This document shows, piece by piece, positions 13,543 to 20,519 of a stretch of 21,087 nucleotides of DNA. Each line of letters begins with the position of its first letter. The first letter of the stretch is position 1. The notes under the pieces were generated by a model. The model was not told where the DNA came from. It did no database searches and saw nothing but the letters and a program-made list of their open reading frames with translations. Position numbers and translations under genes: made by a program. Source of the DNA: an uncultured Eubacteriales bacterium (GTDB taxonomy: Bacteria > Bacillota > Clostridia > Oscillospirales > Acutalibacteraceae). Location of the stretch: positions 1 to 21,087 of the forward strand of contig CAREUR010000017.1 in assembly GCA_948968885.1 (NCBI GenBank), given 5' to 3'.

Positions 13543-16500
13543 GCGGGCGTGGACGAAGGAGCAGCAAGCGGCCATAAGCGCCAAGGGTGGGGCGGTTTTG
13601 GTGTCTGCAGCGGCCGGATCGGGCAAGACGGCGGTTTTGGTTGAGCGAGTGATACAAATTTTGACGGACAAGGCCAACCCATGCGATGCGGACAAACTTT
13701 TGGTCGTAACGTTCACAAAGGCCGCCGCTGCGGAGATGAAAGAGCGAATCAACGCGAGAATATCGGAACTGCTGCTCCTCGAGCCTAACAACAGAAATTT
13801 GCAGCGGCAAAAAATCATGCTCGCGCACGCGCACATAAGCACGATCCACGGCTTTTGCAACGAGCTGATAAAGGAGAATTTTTACGAGCTTGCCATATCG
13901 CCAGACTTCCGAATTGCCGACGAAAACGAGATGGCCCTTTTAAAGAATGAGGCAATGCAGCTGGTGTTGGAGAAATTTTACAAGAAAGCATCGAAACAGT
14001 TTTTTTTCACGCTGGTCGAGACATTTAGCGCCGGGAGAGATGATCAAAGGCTAACTGGCACCGTTTTGACGCTGTACGACTTTATCCGCTCGCACCCGTT
14101 CCCGCAAAAGTGGTTTGAGGACAAGCTGCGTACCTATAGGGAGCCGCAGAGCGTGAGAAACACCGTGTTTGCGCGGGTTTTAATAGATTATGCGAGAATG
14201 GCGATCGGGCATAGCTTAGAGCTGGTGAAAGATTCTTTATCTGCAGCACAATGGGACGAGAAAATCTGGATGAGCTACGAAGAGACGCTGCACTGTGATA
14301 AATCGCTGCTTGAAGGCATAAAAGCCGCGGTAATTAGCGAAAATTGGGATACCATCTCTGCAACGCTGAAGGCTGCGGAATTTGGTGCACTAAAGCGATT
14401 AACCGGTGGCGCTGACGACGCATTAAAGCTGAAGATTTTGCATAACCGACAAAAGGTAAAGGGTATTGTAAAGGACTTGACGCGACTTTTTTACCAAAAT
14501 GAAGAGCAGTGCTTGGCGGATTTACGGGAGATTGAGCCGATTATAAGTGAGCTTTTTGGCTTGGTAGAGGCATTTAGTCGGCAGGTTGATGAGTTGAAAA
14601 GCGATAAAAACATCGTAGACTTCGGCGATTTGGAGCATTTGGCGTTAAATTTGCTAGTGCAACAGACAGATTGCGGGTTTGAAAGGACCAAAATCGCGCG
14701 CAATCTCGCGGAGCAGTTCGAATTTGTGATGGTGGATGAGTATCAGGATACCAACGAGGCGCAGGATTTGATCTTTCGGGCGGCCTCGAGAGACGAGGAA
14801 AACCTCTTTGTGGTGGGCGACATAAAGCAAAGTATCTACGGATTCCGCCAGGCCATGCCAGAAATCTTTTTACGAAGGAAGCAAAAGTGCCGTCCGTTCG
14901 ACGCGCAAAAGGCAGAGTACCCGGCGAAAATTATTCTGGATAAGAACTTTAGAAGCAGGGCGGGCATTCTGGCGGCGACTAATTTTATTTTTGCCCAGCT
15001 GATGTCCAGAACAGTGGGAGAGATCGATTATAACCAAGAGGAGAAACTGGCATTGGGCGCGGTGTATGAAGAAAAATCTGCGCTGAAAATGCCGGCCGAT
15101 GAGGCAGATACAGACGTAGAGGTAAAAATAATTGATATGTCCGGAGCATCAAAAGAGGGCATGAACGCCTGCGAGGCACGGGAGATAGCAAAAACGATAG
15201 CCCGAATGATCGGTGAAGGGTACAAAGTAAAGGACAAGGATGGGTATCGTCTGGCGATATATGGGGATTTTTGCATTTTGCTGAGGAGCGCAAACAAGCA
15301 CGCCGCGGAATTTGTCGAAGAGCTGAAGCTGTGCGGCATCCCGGCTTGGGCGGACACTTCCGGCAGCTTTTTTGAGGCGCCAGAGATTGCGACTATGCTC
15401 TCGTTGCTGAAAGTCATAGACAACCCTGTCCAAGATATACCGCTAATCTCTGCACTTTTGAGCCCGATGTTTGGCTTTACGGCGGACGATTTGAGCGAAA
15501 TTCGGGTGGAGGAAAAAACTTTACCATTATATTTCGCCTTAAAAAGGCACGCAGAGCGTGGCAATTCGCGATGCAAGATGTTTTTGGATGAGGTTAACAG
15601 ATATAGAAATTTGGCGTCGACATGGCCATCGTATAAGCTGATTCAGCACATATACGACAAAACGGGCTATACGGCGTTGGTGCAGGCCATGGAGGGCGGC
15701 CAGCTGCGGCTAAACAATTTGAGACTGCTGCTAGAATACGCGAGAAGCTACGAGGCGTCGGGCTATAAGGGCTTATCAGGGTTCATTCGATTTATAGAAA
15801 AGTTGGAGAGGCAAAAGATTGAAATGCCTGCGGCGAGCGCCATTTCGGCTAATGCAAACGTTGTAAAGGTGATGAGCATACATCGGTCGAAGGGGCTCGA
15901 GTTTCCGATCTGCTTTTTGGCCAACTGCTCTAGAAAGTTCAACAAGGATTTCGGGGACATCCTGCTAAATCCAGACCTTGGGGTGGGTATCAAGCTGCTG
16001 GATCGCCAGCATTTGCGGAAATATACCACGTTCCAGCGGGAAGCCGTGAAGCTGAACCTCGAGAGAAAAGGCGTGTCAGAGGAACTCCGTGTGCTCTACG
16101 TTGCAATGACGCGGGCAAGGGAGAGGCTTATCATGCTGACATCGCTAAAGAACCCCGAGGCGACGCTGTCCAAACTGAGTTTACAGATTTTGAACGCACC
16201 ACAAATCTCGCCATACGTGGTAGGATCGGCAAACAGCTTTTCGGACTGGCTCTTGTTGTGCGCGTTAAGGCACCCAAGTGGCCAAAAGCTTCGAGAGCTG
16301 GCGGGAATGAGCAGCGAACTTGTGATAAAAGATGGCGCAGAGTGGAAGATCGAGATTGTGACCCCGGAGGGCGATGAGAGCATCGAAATGGCAGTAGAAG
16401 CGACCCTAGAGCCCGAAAAATCGGTGATAGATGAAGAATTGCTGAGCAAAATAAAGCGCCGGCTAAACTACGTCTATGAGTACGAGGAGCTGGCAAAAAT

Positions 16501-17110
16501 CCCGCCAAAGGTGACGGTTTCGGACTTAGTCTCTCAGAACAACGACGAAACGGTTAACTTTGACTTTGTCAAAAGGCCGGCGTTTTTGTCGGAGGTCAGC
16601 TTAACTCCGACGCAGAAGGGCTCGGCGCTGCATGCATTCATGCAGTTTGCGGACTTTAACCGTGCCCGAGAAGATCTTGAAAAAGAGATAAAATATTTGC
16701 AAGAATGCGGATTTATTGCCAAGGAGCAGGGAGAATCTTTAAACAAAGTGCAGCTGACCGAGTTTTTAAACAGCACCTTGTGCCGCAGGATCTTGGCCTC
16801 GCCCAATGTTGTGCGGGAGTACCAGTTCACGGTGAACATCGGCGCTTCGGATGTGGTGCCGGACATCGATGAAAAATTTGCAAAAGAAAATGTCGTGCTG
16901 CAAGGGGCCATAGACTGCGTTTTTGAAGAGGATGGCGCCCTGGTGGTGGTGGACTACAAAACGGACAAAGCGGACTCTGCTGAGTTTTTTAAAGAACACT
17001 ACGGCAAACAATTAGAACTATACGCCAACGCAATAGAGAAATGTACAGGAAAAACGGCATCGCAAAAGATTTTATATTCATTTTACACAGGAACCGAAAT
17101 TTTTTTATAA
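13535..17110 (+). CDS. addA: ATP-dependent helicase/nuclease subunit AddA
   Basis: A 1191-residue UvrD-like SF1 helicase fused to a RecB-type nuclease, the motor and 3'-strand nuclease of AddAB. The N-terminal Q motif EQQAAI is followed by Walker A, SAAAGSGKT at 24-32. Walker B is VMVDEYQDT with D401-E402; later helicase motifs are MSIHRSKGLEFP and VLYVAMTRARERL. The C-terminal nuclease centre is VVVDYKTDK with D1140 and K1142. Length is close to that of other AddA proteins. I prefer ATG 13535, which overlaps the addB stop as ATGCCTGA; a GTG at 13526 is also in frame, and G-rich sequence upstream could serve either. No break or missing motif was seen. Confidence 0.95.
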   Translation: MPERAWTKEQQAAISAKGGAVLVSAAAGSGKTAVLVERVIQILTDKANPCDADKLLVVTFTKAAAAEMKERINARISELLLLEPNNRNLQRQKIMLAHAHISTIHGFCNELIKENFYELAISPDFRIADENEMALLKNEAMQLVLEKFYKKASKQFFFTLVETFSAGRDDQRLTGTVLTLYDFIRSHPFPQKWFEDKLRTYREPQSVRNTVFARVLIDYARMAIGHSLELVKDSLSAAQWDEKIWMSYEETLHCDKSLLEGIKAAVISENWDTISATLKAAEFGALKRLTGGADDALKLKILHNRQKVKGIVKDLTRLFYQNEEQCLADLREIEPIISELFGLVEAFSRQVDELKSDKNIVDFGDLEHLALNLLVQQTDCGFERTKIARNLAEQFEFVMVDEYQDTNEAQDLIFRAASRDEENLFVVGDIKQSIYGFRQAMPEIFLRRKQKCRPFDAQKAEYPAKIILDKNFRSRAGILAATNFIFAQLMSRTVGEIDYNQEEKLALGAVYEEKSALKMPADEADTDVEVKIIDMSGASKEGMNACEAREIAKTIARMIGEGYKVKDKDGYRLAIYGDFCILLRSANKHAAEFVEELKLCGIPAWADTSGSFFEAPEIATMLSLLKVIDNPVQDIPLISALLSPMFGFTADDLSEIRVEEKTLPLYFALKRHAERGNSRCKMFLDEVNRYRNLASTWPSYKLIQHIYDKTGYTALVQAMEGGQLRLNNLRLLLEYARSYEASGYKGLSGFIRFIEKLERQKIEMPAASAISANANVVKVMSIHRSKGLEFPICFLANCSRKFNKDFGDILLNPDLGVGIKLLDRQHLRKYTTFQREAVKLNLERKGVSEELRVLYVAMTRARERLIMLTSLKNPEATLSKLSLQILNAPQISPYVVGSANSFSDWLLLCALRHPSGQKLRELAGMSSELVIKDGAEWKIEIVTPEGDESIEMAVEATLEPEKSVIDEELLSKIKRRLNYVYEYEELAKIPPKVTVSDLVSQNNDETVNFDFVKRPAFLSEVSLTPTQKGSALHAFMQFADFNRAREDLEKEIKYLQECGFIAKEQGESLNKVQLTEFLNSTLCRRILASPNVVREYQFTVNIGASDVVPDIDEKFAKENVVLQGAIDCVFEEDGALVVVDYKTDKADSAEFFKEHYGKQLELYANAIEKCTGKTASQKILYSFYTGTEIFL

Positions 17111-17118
17111 TTTTTATA

Positions 17119-17147
17119 TTGCAACTGCTTGTTTGTTGTGATATCAT
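17119..17147 (+). promoter_or_regulatory. Promoter of secG
   Basis: TTGCAA (17119-17124), 17-bp spacer, TATCAT (17142-17147), with TGA directly before the -10 (extended -10). It begins 9 bp after the addA stop. Confidence 0.5.
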
Positions 17148-17185
17148 AGTCTTACATTTCTAATGAATTTTTTGGAGGTATACTT

Positions 17186-17431
17186 ATGGATGCAATTCAA
17201 ATGACTCTTGGAATAGTTTTGTTAGTGTTTTCTGTCGCAATCGTGCTCGTTGTTCTTTTGCAAGAAGGGCATCAGCACAACGCAGGAGAGGCCGGCGTAG
17301 CAAAAGAAACCTTCTATACCAGAAACAAATCGCGGTCTTTAGAGGTCTTTTTGGAGCGCTGGACAAAGTTTATAGCAGTAGGATTCTTCTTGCTGGTCAT
17401 AGCGCTCAATGCGGTACTGTTCTTTCTGTGA
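17186..17431 (+). CDS. secG: Preprotein translocase subunit SecG
   Basis: An 81-residue protein with two transmembrane helices (about 6-27 and 59-80) joined by a polar cytoplasmic loop, the SecG topology. The VVLLQEG end of helix 1 matches the family LLQ motif. The loop differs from the usual Gly-rich SGAIGG-type sequence: it reads GHQHNAGEAGVAKETFY and is rich in His and charge. SecG is an accessory subunit of SecYEG that assists SecA-driven export, including export of proteins with signal peptides such as those at 91-1615. GGAGGT precedes the ATG. In many Firmicutes rnr and smpB follow secG; here a gap without a clear gene follows. Confidence 0.88.
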   Translation: MDAIQMTLGIVLLVFSVAIVLVVLLQEGHQHNAGEAGVAKETFYTRNKSRSLEVFLERWTKFIAVGFFLLVIALNAVLFFL

Positions 17432-17479
17432 TTTTAACTTTGTACCGGTCGATTTAATTTAGCATTAAATTTAGTTTTA

Positions 17480-17510
17480 GTGAGAATAAAAGTTTCACCC
17501 TTTTTTCTTT
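17480..17510 (+). terminator. Probable secG terminator
   Basis: GTGAGA (17480-17485) pairs with TTTCAC (17493-17498), including one G-T pair, around a 7-nt loop. It is followed by CC and a T-rich run at 17501-17510. The stem is short but well placed 48 bp after the secG stop. Confidence 0.5.
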
Positions 17511-17533
17511 TAAAAGACGAATGAGTAAGATAA

Positions 17534-17608
17534 AGGGGATTGTTTTTACGTGAGGTTTGAGAGGTCCCCTGTCGCTGCTTCTGCAGGTTTGATGGGGGAT
17601 TTATTTTT
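17534..17608 (+). ncRNA. Candidate structured RNA with alternative hairpins
   Basis: TCCCCT (17565-17570) can pair with AGGGGA (17534-17539), six perfect pairs. It can instead pair with GGGGGA (17594-17599), enclosing an inner hairpin CTGC/GCAG (17575-17578 with 17583-17586). The second form is followed by TTTATTTTT, like a terminator. The two folds exclude each other, as in an attenuator or riboswitch. The fold was found by eye; no known RNA family was recognised. Confidence 0.3.
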
Positions 17609-17687
17609 GCCGCAGTGTGGATAATTAGTTTTACGATGTCAAAAAAGGTAGGGATAAGGACTTAAAAAAGATCTGTCTTAATAAAAA

Positions 17688-17702
17688 TGTAATTATATTA
17701 CA
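17688..17702. promoter_or_regulatory. 15-bp perfect inverted repeat, operator-like
   Basis: TGTAAT-TAT-ATTACA is a perfect dyad in the AT-rich part of the secG-yaaL gap, about 32 bp before the SigE-like promoter candidate. It resembles a site for a dimeric repressor, but I cannot assign it to a regulator. Perfect dyads of this size do arise by chance in AT-rich DNA. Confidence 0.3.
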
Positions 17703-17733
17703 ATAAATATGGTTTATTTTTGAATAAGCAATA

Positions 17734-17762
17734 GAATAAATGTCCAATATATATCATATGAT
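17734..17762 (+). promoter_or_regulatory. SigE-like sporulation promoter candidate for yaaL-bofA
   Basis: GAATAAA (17734-17740), 14-bp spacer, CATATGAT (17755-17762). The -10 matches 6 of 8 positions of the SigE consensus CATACAnT, and the -35 matches its core ATA. bofA is SigE-dependent in Bacillus subtilis to my knowledge, which makes the match sensible but not proven. Confidence 0.3.
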
Positions 17763-17819
17763 GAATGTAAATCTAGAATTTGAAGTCAAGACGGTTGATT
17801 TGAAAGGAAGGCTTTAAAT

Positions 17820-18074
17820 ATGAATGCTATAAAGGATATTTTTGCAAGCAAGAATAACCAGGAGGCTTTAATATTAAACGCGAAAAAAAGAAGATTTTTA
17901 AAGGAGTTAAAAGAAATTTGCTCACAGATAAAATGTACCGATATGTGGTTTGAGATGGAGGACGATGAGGATTTAATTGACGCTAGTATTTATCAAAGAG
18001 AATCGCTAAATGCTCGGTATAGATATCTTTTAAAAAAGGCGAAGGAAAACGATATCTCAACAATGAGCTATTGA
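17820..18074 (+). CDS. yaaL: YaaL-like protein (DUF2508 family)
   Basis: An 84-residue charged, helical, cytoplasmic-looking protein. The second half, EDLIDASIYQRESLNARYRY followed by LLKKAKEND, fits the DUF2508/YaaL pattern, in which an acidic 'D-LI-A' segment is followed by an aromatic ARYxYLL helix. The molecular function of this family is not known. In Bacillus and many Clostridia it lies between recR and bofA; here bofA does follow, 58 bp downstream, but recR is absent upstream. The ATG has AAAGGAAGG 8 nt upstream. The assignment rests on the motif and the BofA neighbour together. Confidence 0.75.
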   Translation: MNAIKDIFASKNNQEALILNAKKRRFLKELKEICSQIKCTDMWFEMEDDEDLIDASIYQRESLNARYRYLLKKAKENDISTMSY

Positions 18075-18132
18075 TGAGGATAGCTTAATCGACTTGTAAA
18101 CTTGTAAAAACGTAAAAAGGAGACTCACAAAA

Positions 18133-18393
18133 ATGCTAGACTGGCGCTCTTTAACTATTTGTGGTATCATATTGTTGCTATTGTTTTCTATCCAGCTGAT
18201 TGTTCGAGCTAAAAACCCTCTAAAAAAGATGTTCCTTTCTATGCTAAAGGGCGTGGCTACCTTGGCTTTGGTCAATTTTATTGGCGGATTTACCGGCGTA
18301 ACTTTGCCGCTTAGTTTGCTTTCTTTGGCCATTGCCGCCGTGGTGGGAGTACCTGGGGTTACCGCTATGCTGATTTTTAATACGTTTTTATAA
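18133..18393 (+). CDS. bofA: Pro-SigmaK processing inhibitor BofA family protein
   Basis: An 86-residue membrane protein with two to three hydrophobic segments (about 8-26, 38-55 and 58-85). The segment LKGVATLALVNFIGGFTG and the C-terminal LAIAAVVGVPGVTAMLIF match the BofA family in order and length. In B. subtilis BofA sits in the outer forespore membrane with SpoIVFA and holds the SpoIVFB protease inactive, so SigmaK is released only on a forespore signal. Its presence suggests a sporulating lineage, though some non-model Clostridia keep bofA without a complete checkpoint. AAAAGGAG precedes the ATG. yaaL upstream supports the call. Confidence 0.82.
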   Translation: MLDWRSLTICGIILLLLFSIQLIVRAKNPLKKMFLSMLKGVATLALVNFIGGFTGVTLPLSLLSLAIAAVVGVPGVTAMLIFNTFL

Positions 18394-18414
18394 AAACAAG
18401 GGGAGCGATTTTTA

Positions 18415-18873
18415 TTGAAATGCCCATATTGCGGATGTGAAGAAAGTAAGGTTGTTGACTCACGGCCGGCAGACGAGGGAGAGAAAATTCGCAGGCGCCG
18501 AGAATGCCTAGAATGTGCGGCCCGGTTTACTACTTATGAGATGATCGAAACTTTGCCGATAATTGTGATAAAGAAGGATAAGTCCAGAGAGAGCTTCGAT
18601 AGAGCCAAGGTGCTGGCTGGAATATTAAAGTCTTGCGAAAAGCGGCCCGTGCCGATAGACGTTATAGAGAGCAGCGTGGACCAGATAGAGGCGAAGTTCC
18701 AGAACTCGATGGAAAAGGAAGTGACGTCTAGAGAGATTGGCGAAAGCGTAATGGACGCACTCAAGGACATGGACAAGGTCGCGTATGTGCGATTTGCCGC
18801 GGTTTATCGGGAGTTTGACGATGTGAAGAATTTGATAGACGAGTTAAAACGGGTGCTTATCGACAAAAAGTAA
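18415..18873 (+). CDS. nrdR: Transcriptional repressor NrdR
   Basis: A 152-residue regulator of ribonucleotide reductase genes. The N-terminal zinc ribbon has C3-x2-C6 and C31-x2-C34, with the signature MKCPYCG and the basic RRRRECLEC stretch. An ATP-cone domain covers about 46-136, starting at LPIIVIKKDKSRESFDRAKV. NrdR binds ATP or dATP and, in the dATP form, represses nrd operons through paired NrdR boxes; no nrd gene is inside the window. The start is TTG at 18415: it gives the invariant N-terminus, and GGGGAG lies upstream. It begins 21 bp after bofA, so it may be partly co-transcribed. Thioredoxin follows 55 bp downstream. Confidence 0.96.
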   Translation: MKCPYCGCEESKVVDSRPADEGEKIRRRRECLECAARFTTYEMIETLPIIVIKKDKSRESFDRAKVLAGILKSCEKRPVPIDVIESSVDQIEAKFQNSMEKEVTSREIGESVMDALKDMDKVAYVRFAAVYREFDDVKNLIDELKRVLIDKK

Positions 18874-18928
18874 GTTAAAATGCTGATTTTGACTGTTTAC
18901 ATAATATTTTGAAAGGACGTGCTTTTAA

Positions 18929-19249
18929 ATGCAGAGTACTGTGATGAGCTTTAACGAGTTTGAGAAAATTTTGAGTGAGAACAAGTTGGTGTTTGTGGAC
19001 TTTTTTGCGTCTTGGTGCGGACCGTGCAAGATGTTTGCGCCGATTGTTGAGCAGATCTCGCAGAAATATGAGGATCGAGTTACTGTCTTGAAGGTGGACA
19101 TTGACGAAAACTCCGAAATAGCAGAGAAATACTCTATACAAAGCGTGCCGACGTCGATTTTGTTTAAGGATGGCGACGCTGTGGAGAGGGTTAGCGGAAT
19201 GATTCCGGCGAGCCAGTGTGAAAGCTTAATTGAGAGGCATTTAGACTAG
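18929..19249 (+). CDS. trxA: Thioredoxin
   Basis: A 106-residue single-domain thioredoxin with the redox motif W29-C30-G31-P32-C33 and the cis-proline P74 in SVPTS, preceded by VDFFASW as in classical TrxA. It reduces disulfides in cytoplasmic proteins and can supply electrons to ribonucleotide reductase, which makes its position next to nrdR meaningful. No signal peptide or membrane anchor is present. AAAGGA lies about 12 nt before the ATG. No thioredoxin reductase is next to it. The flavin reductase-like gene follows after 32 bp in the same direction, so nrdR-trxA and the next two genes may form one transcript. Confidence 0.95.
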   Translation: MQSTVMSFNEFEKILSENKLVFVDFFASWCGPCKMFAPIVEQISQKYEDRVTVLKVDIDENSEIAEKYSIQSVPTSILFKDGDAVERVSGMIPASQCESLIERHLD

Positions 19250-19281
19250 TAAAATATGTATTTTAGGGGGCTTGGGGCGCT

Positions 19282-19788
19282 GTGCCAAGGTTTAAAGAGA
19301 TAGATTTAAAGCGACTATCGCTGGAGCCGTTTTCGCTGATTGGCGACGCATGGATGCTGATTACTGCCGGGGACGTGCAGGATTATAATATGATGACGGC
19401 CAGCTGGGGCGGGCTTGGCGTGCTGTGGAACAAACCGGTCGCGCTGTGTTTTATTCGGCCGCAGCGGTATACTTTTGAATTTGCTGAGCGAAACGAATAT
19501 TTTTCGCTTTCTTTTTATGATGAGAAATATCGAGGCGCCTTGACGTTGTGCGGGTCTAAGTCTGGCAGGGATATCAACAAAACAGAGGCGACAAATCTTA
19601 CCCCTGCGTTCGACGAACCTGCGCCTTACTTTGAGGAAGCTGATTTGGTCTTTGTTTGCAAAAAGATACATAGCCAGTTCCTCGACCCAAAGTGCTTTAT
19701 TGACACGTCGATCAAAAAAAATTATAATAATGGTGACTACCATAAAATGTATGTCGGAAAAATAATAAAGGGGCTCAAAAAACAATGA
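19282..19788 (+). CDS. Flavin reductase-like FMN-binding protein
   Basis: A 168-residue protein of the flavin reductase-like (split-barrel FMN-binding) family. The N-terminal half has the family pattern YNMMTASWGGLGVLWNKP followed by ALCFIRPQRYTFEF, which forms the FMN-binding surface, then YFSLSFY. Members reduce flavins or act as FMN-bound oxidoreductases; the substrate is not readable from sequence. The start is GTG at 19282, with AGGGGG about 12 nt upstream. The gene ends in ATGA, a 4-bp overlap with the next reading frame, so the two proteins are probably translationally coupled. With trxA upstream and an SDR downstream it belongs to a small redox cluster. Confidence 0.8.
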   Translation: MPRFKEIDLKRLSLEPFSLIGDAWMLITAGDVQDYNMMTASWGGLGVLWNKPVALCFIRPQRYTFEFAERNEYFSLSFYDEKYRGALTLCGSKSGRDINKTEATNLTPAFDEPAPYFEEADLVFVCKKIHSQFLDPKCFIDTSIKKNYNNGDYHKMYVGKIIKGLKKQ

Positions 19789-20519
19789 AAAAAACGGTTT
19801 TAGTTACAGGCGCGTCGCACGGTATCGGCCGCGAAACGGCATCGCTGTTTGCAAAAAAAGGCTACAACGTGGCGATAAATTATAATAGCTCTAAAGATGC
19901 AGCAAAGGCTTTGGAGGCAGAGCTGAACGGGCAGGGGCTTAATACTTTGGCTGTGAGCGCGAATGTTGCCAAAAGGGACGAAGTGGAAGAAATGTTTCAG
20001 ACGATAGAGAAGGCATTTGGCGAGGTGCATGTTCTTGTAAACAACGCTGGAATCGAATGTCAGAAGCTTTTTACAGACATTAGCGAAGCGGAGTGGGACA
20101 AAATCTTTGACGTTAACATTAAGGGCATGTTCAATTGCTGTCAGATCGCGCTGAAGAGCATGATCAGGAACCATTACGGCAAGATTGTTAATGTTTCCTC
20201 AATGTTGGGAATCACTGGCTCGTCTTGCGAGGTTGCTTATTCGGCCTCCAAAGCGGCGGTTATCGGCTTTACAAAGGCGCTTGCAAAAGAGGTGGGGCCA
20301 AGTTCAATAAATGTGAACACGGTGGCGCCCGGTGTTATCGACACGAGGATGAATCGGCACATTGACCCTAAGATTATCGACAGGCTTAAGCAACAGACGC
20401 CGCTTGGAACGGTCGGCACTTGCGAGGATATTGCAGAGGCGATTTTGTTTTTGGCTTCGGATTGCTCTAAGTTCATTACGGGGCAGGTTTTAAGCCCGAA
20501 CGGCGGCCTTGTTATTTAG
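19785..20519 (+). CDS. SDR-family NAD(P)-dependent reductase (FabG/YmfI-like)
   Basis: A 244-residue classical short-chain dehydrogenase/reductase. The cofactor motif is TGASHGIG at 8-15, NNAG is at 86-89, and the catalytic tetrad is N111, S139, Y152 and K156 in YSASK. Family length is exact. Two functions fit: 3-oxoacyl-ACP reductase (FabG) in fatty acid synthesis, or the EF-P 5-aminopentanone reductase YmfI, which finishes the modification of elongation factor P in Firmicutes. The wording KLFTDISEAEWD and SSMLGITGSSCEVAYSASK resembles the YmfI-type group as I recall it, and no other fatty acid gene is nearby. I lean slightly to YmfI but leave the symbol blank. It overlaps the upstream gene by 4 bp, and its stop overlaps the feoB stop on the other strand. 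Confidence 0.85.
   Translation: MKKTVLVTGASHGIGRETASLFAKKGYNVAINYNSSKDAAKALEAELNGQGLNTLAVSANVAKRDEVEEMFQTIEKAFGEVHVLVNNAGIECQKLFTDISEAEWDKIFDVNIKGMFNCCQIALKSMIRNHYGKIVNVSSMLGITGSSCEVAYSASKAAVIGFTKALAKEVGPSSINVNTVAPGVIDTRMNRHIDPKIIDRLKQQTPLGTVGTCEDIAEAILFLASDCSKFITGQVLSPNGGLVI

Larger units (their letters stand above)
17432..17819. other. 388-bp gap between secG and yaaL without a clear gene
   Basis: I find no convincing protein gene here. It holds a likely secG terminator (17480-17510), two competing hairpins (17534-17608) that overlap a possible 24-codon ORF, a 15-bp perfect inverted repeat (17688-17702) and a SigE-like promoter candidate (17734-17762). The stretch is AT-rich after about 17620. 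No tRNA, SRP RNA or 6S RNA consensus was recognised. Confidence 0.6.

Noticed and set aside
17521..17553. A 10-codon ORF starting at ATG 17521
   Set aside because: No ribosome binding site and too short to judge; it overlaps the better supported hairpin.
17432..17819. SRP RNA, 6S RNA or a tRNA in the gap after secG
   Set aside because: None of their conserved sequence blocks is present; only unassigned hairpins were found.
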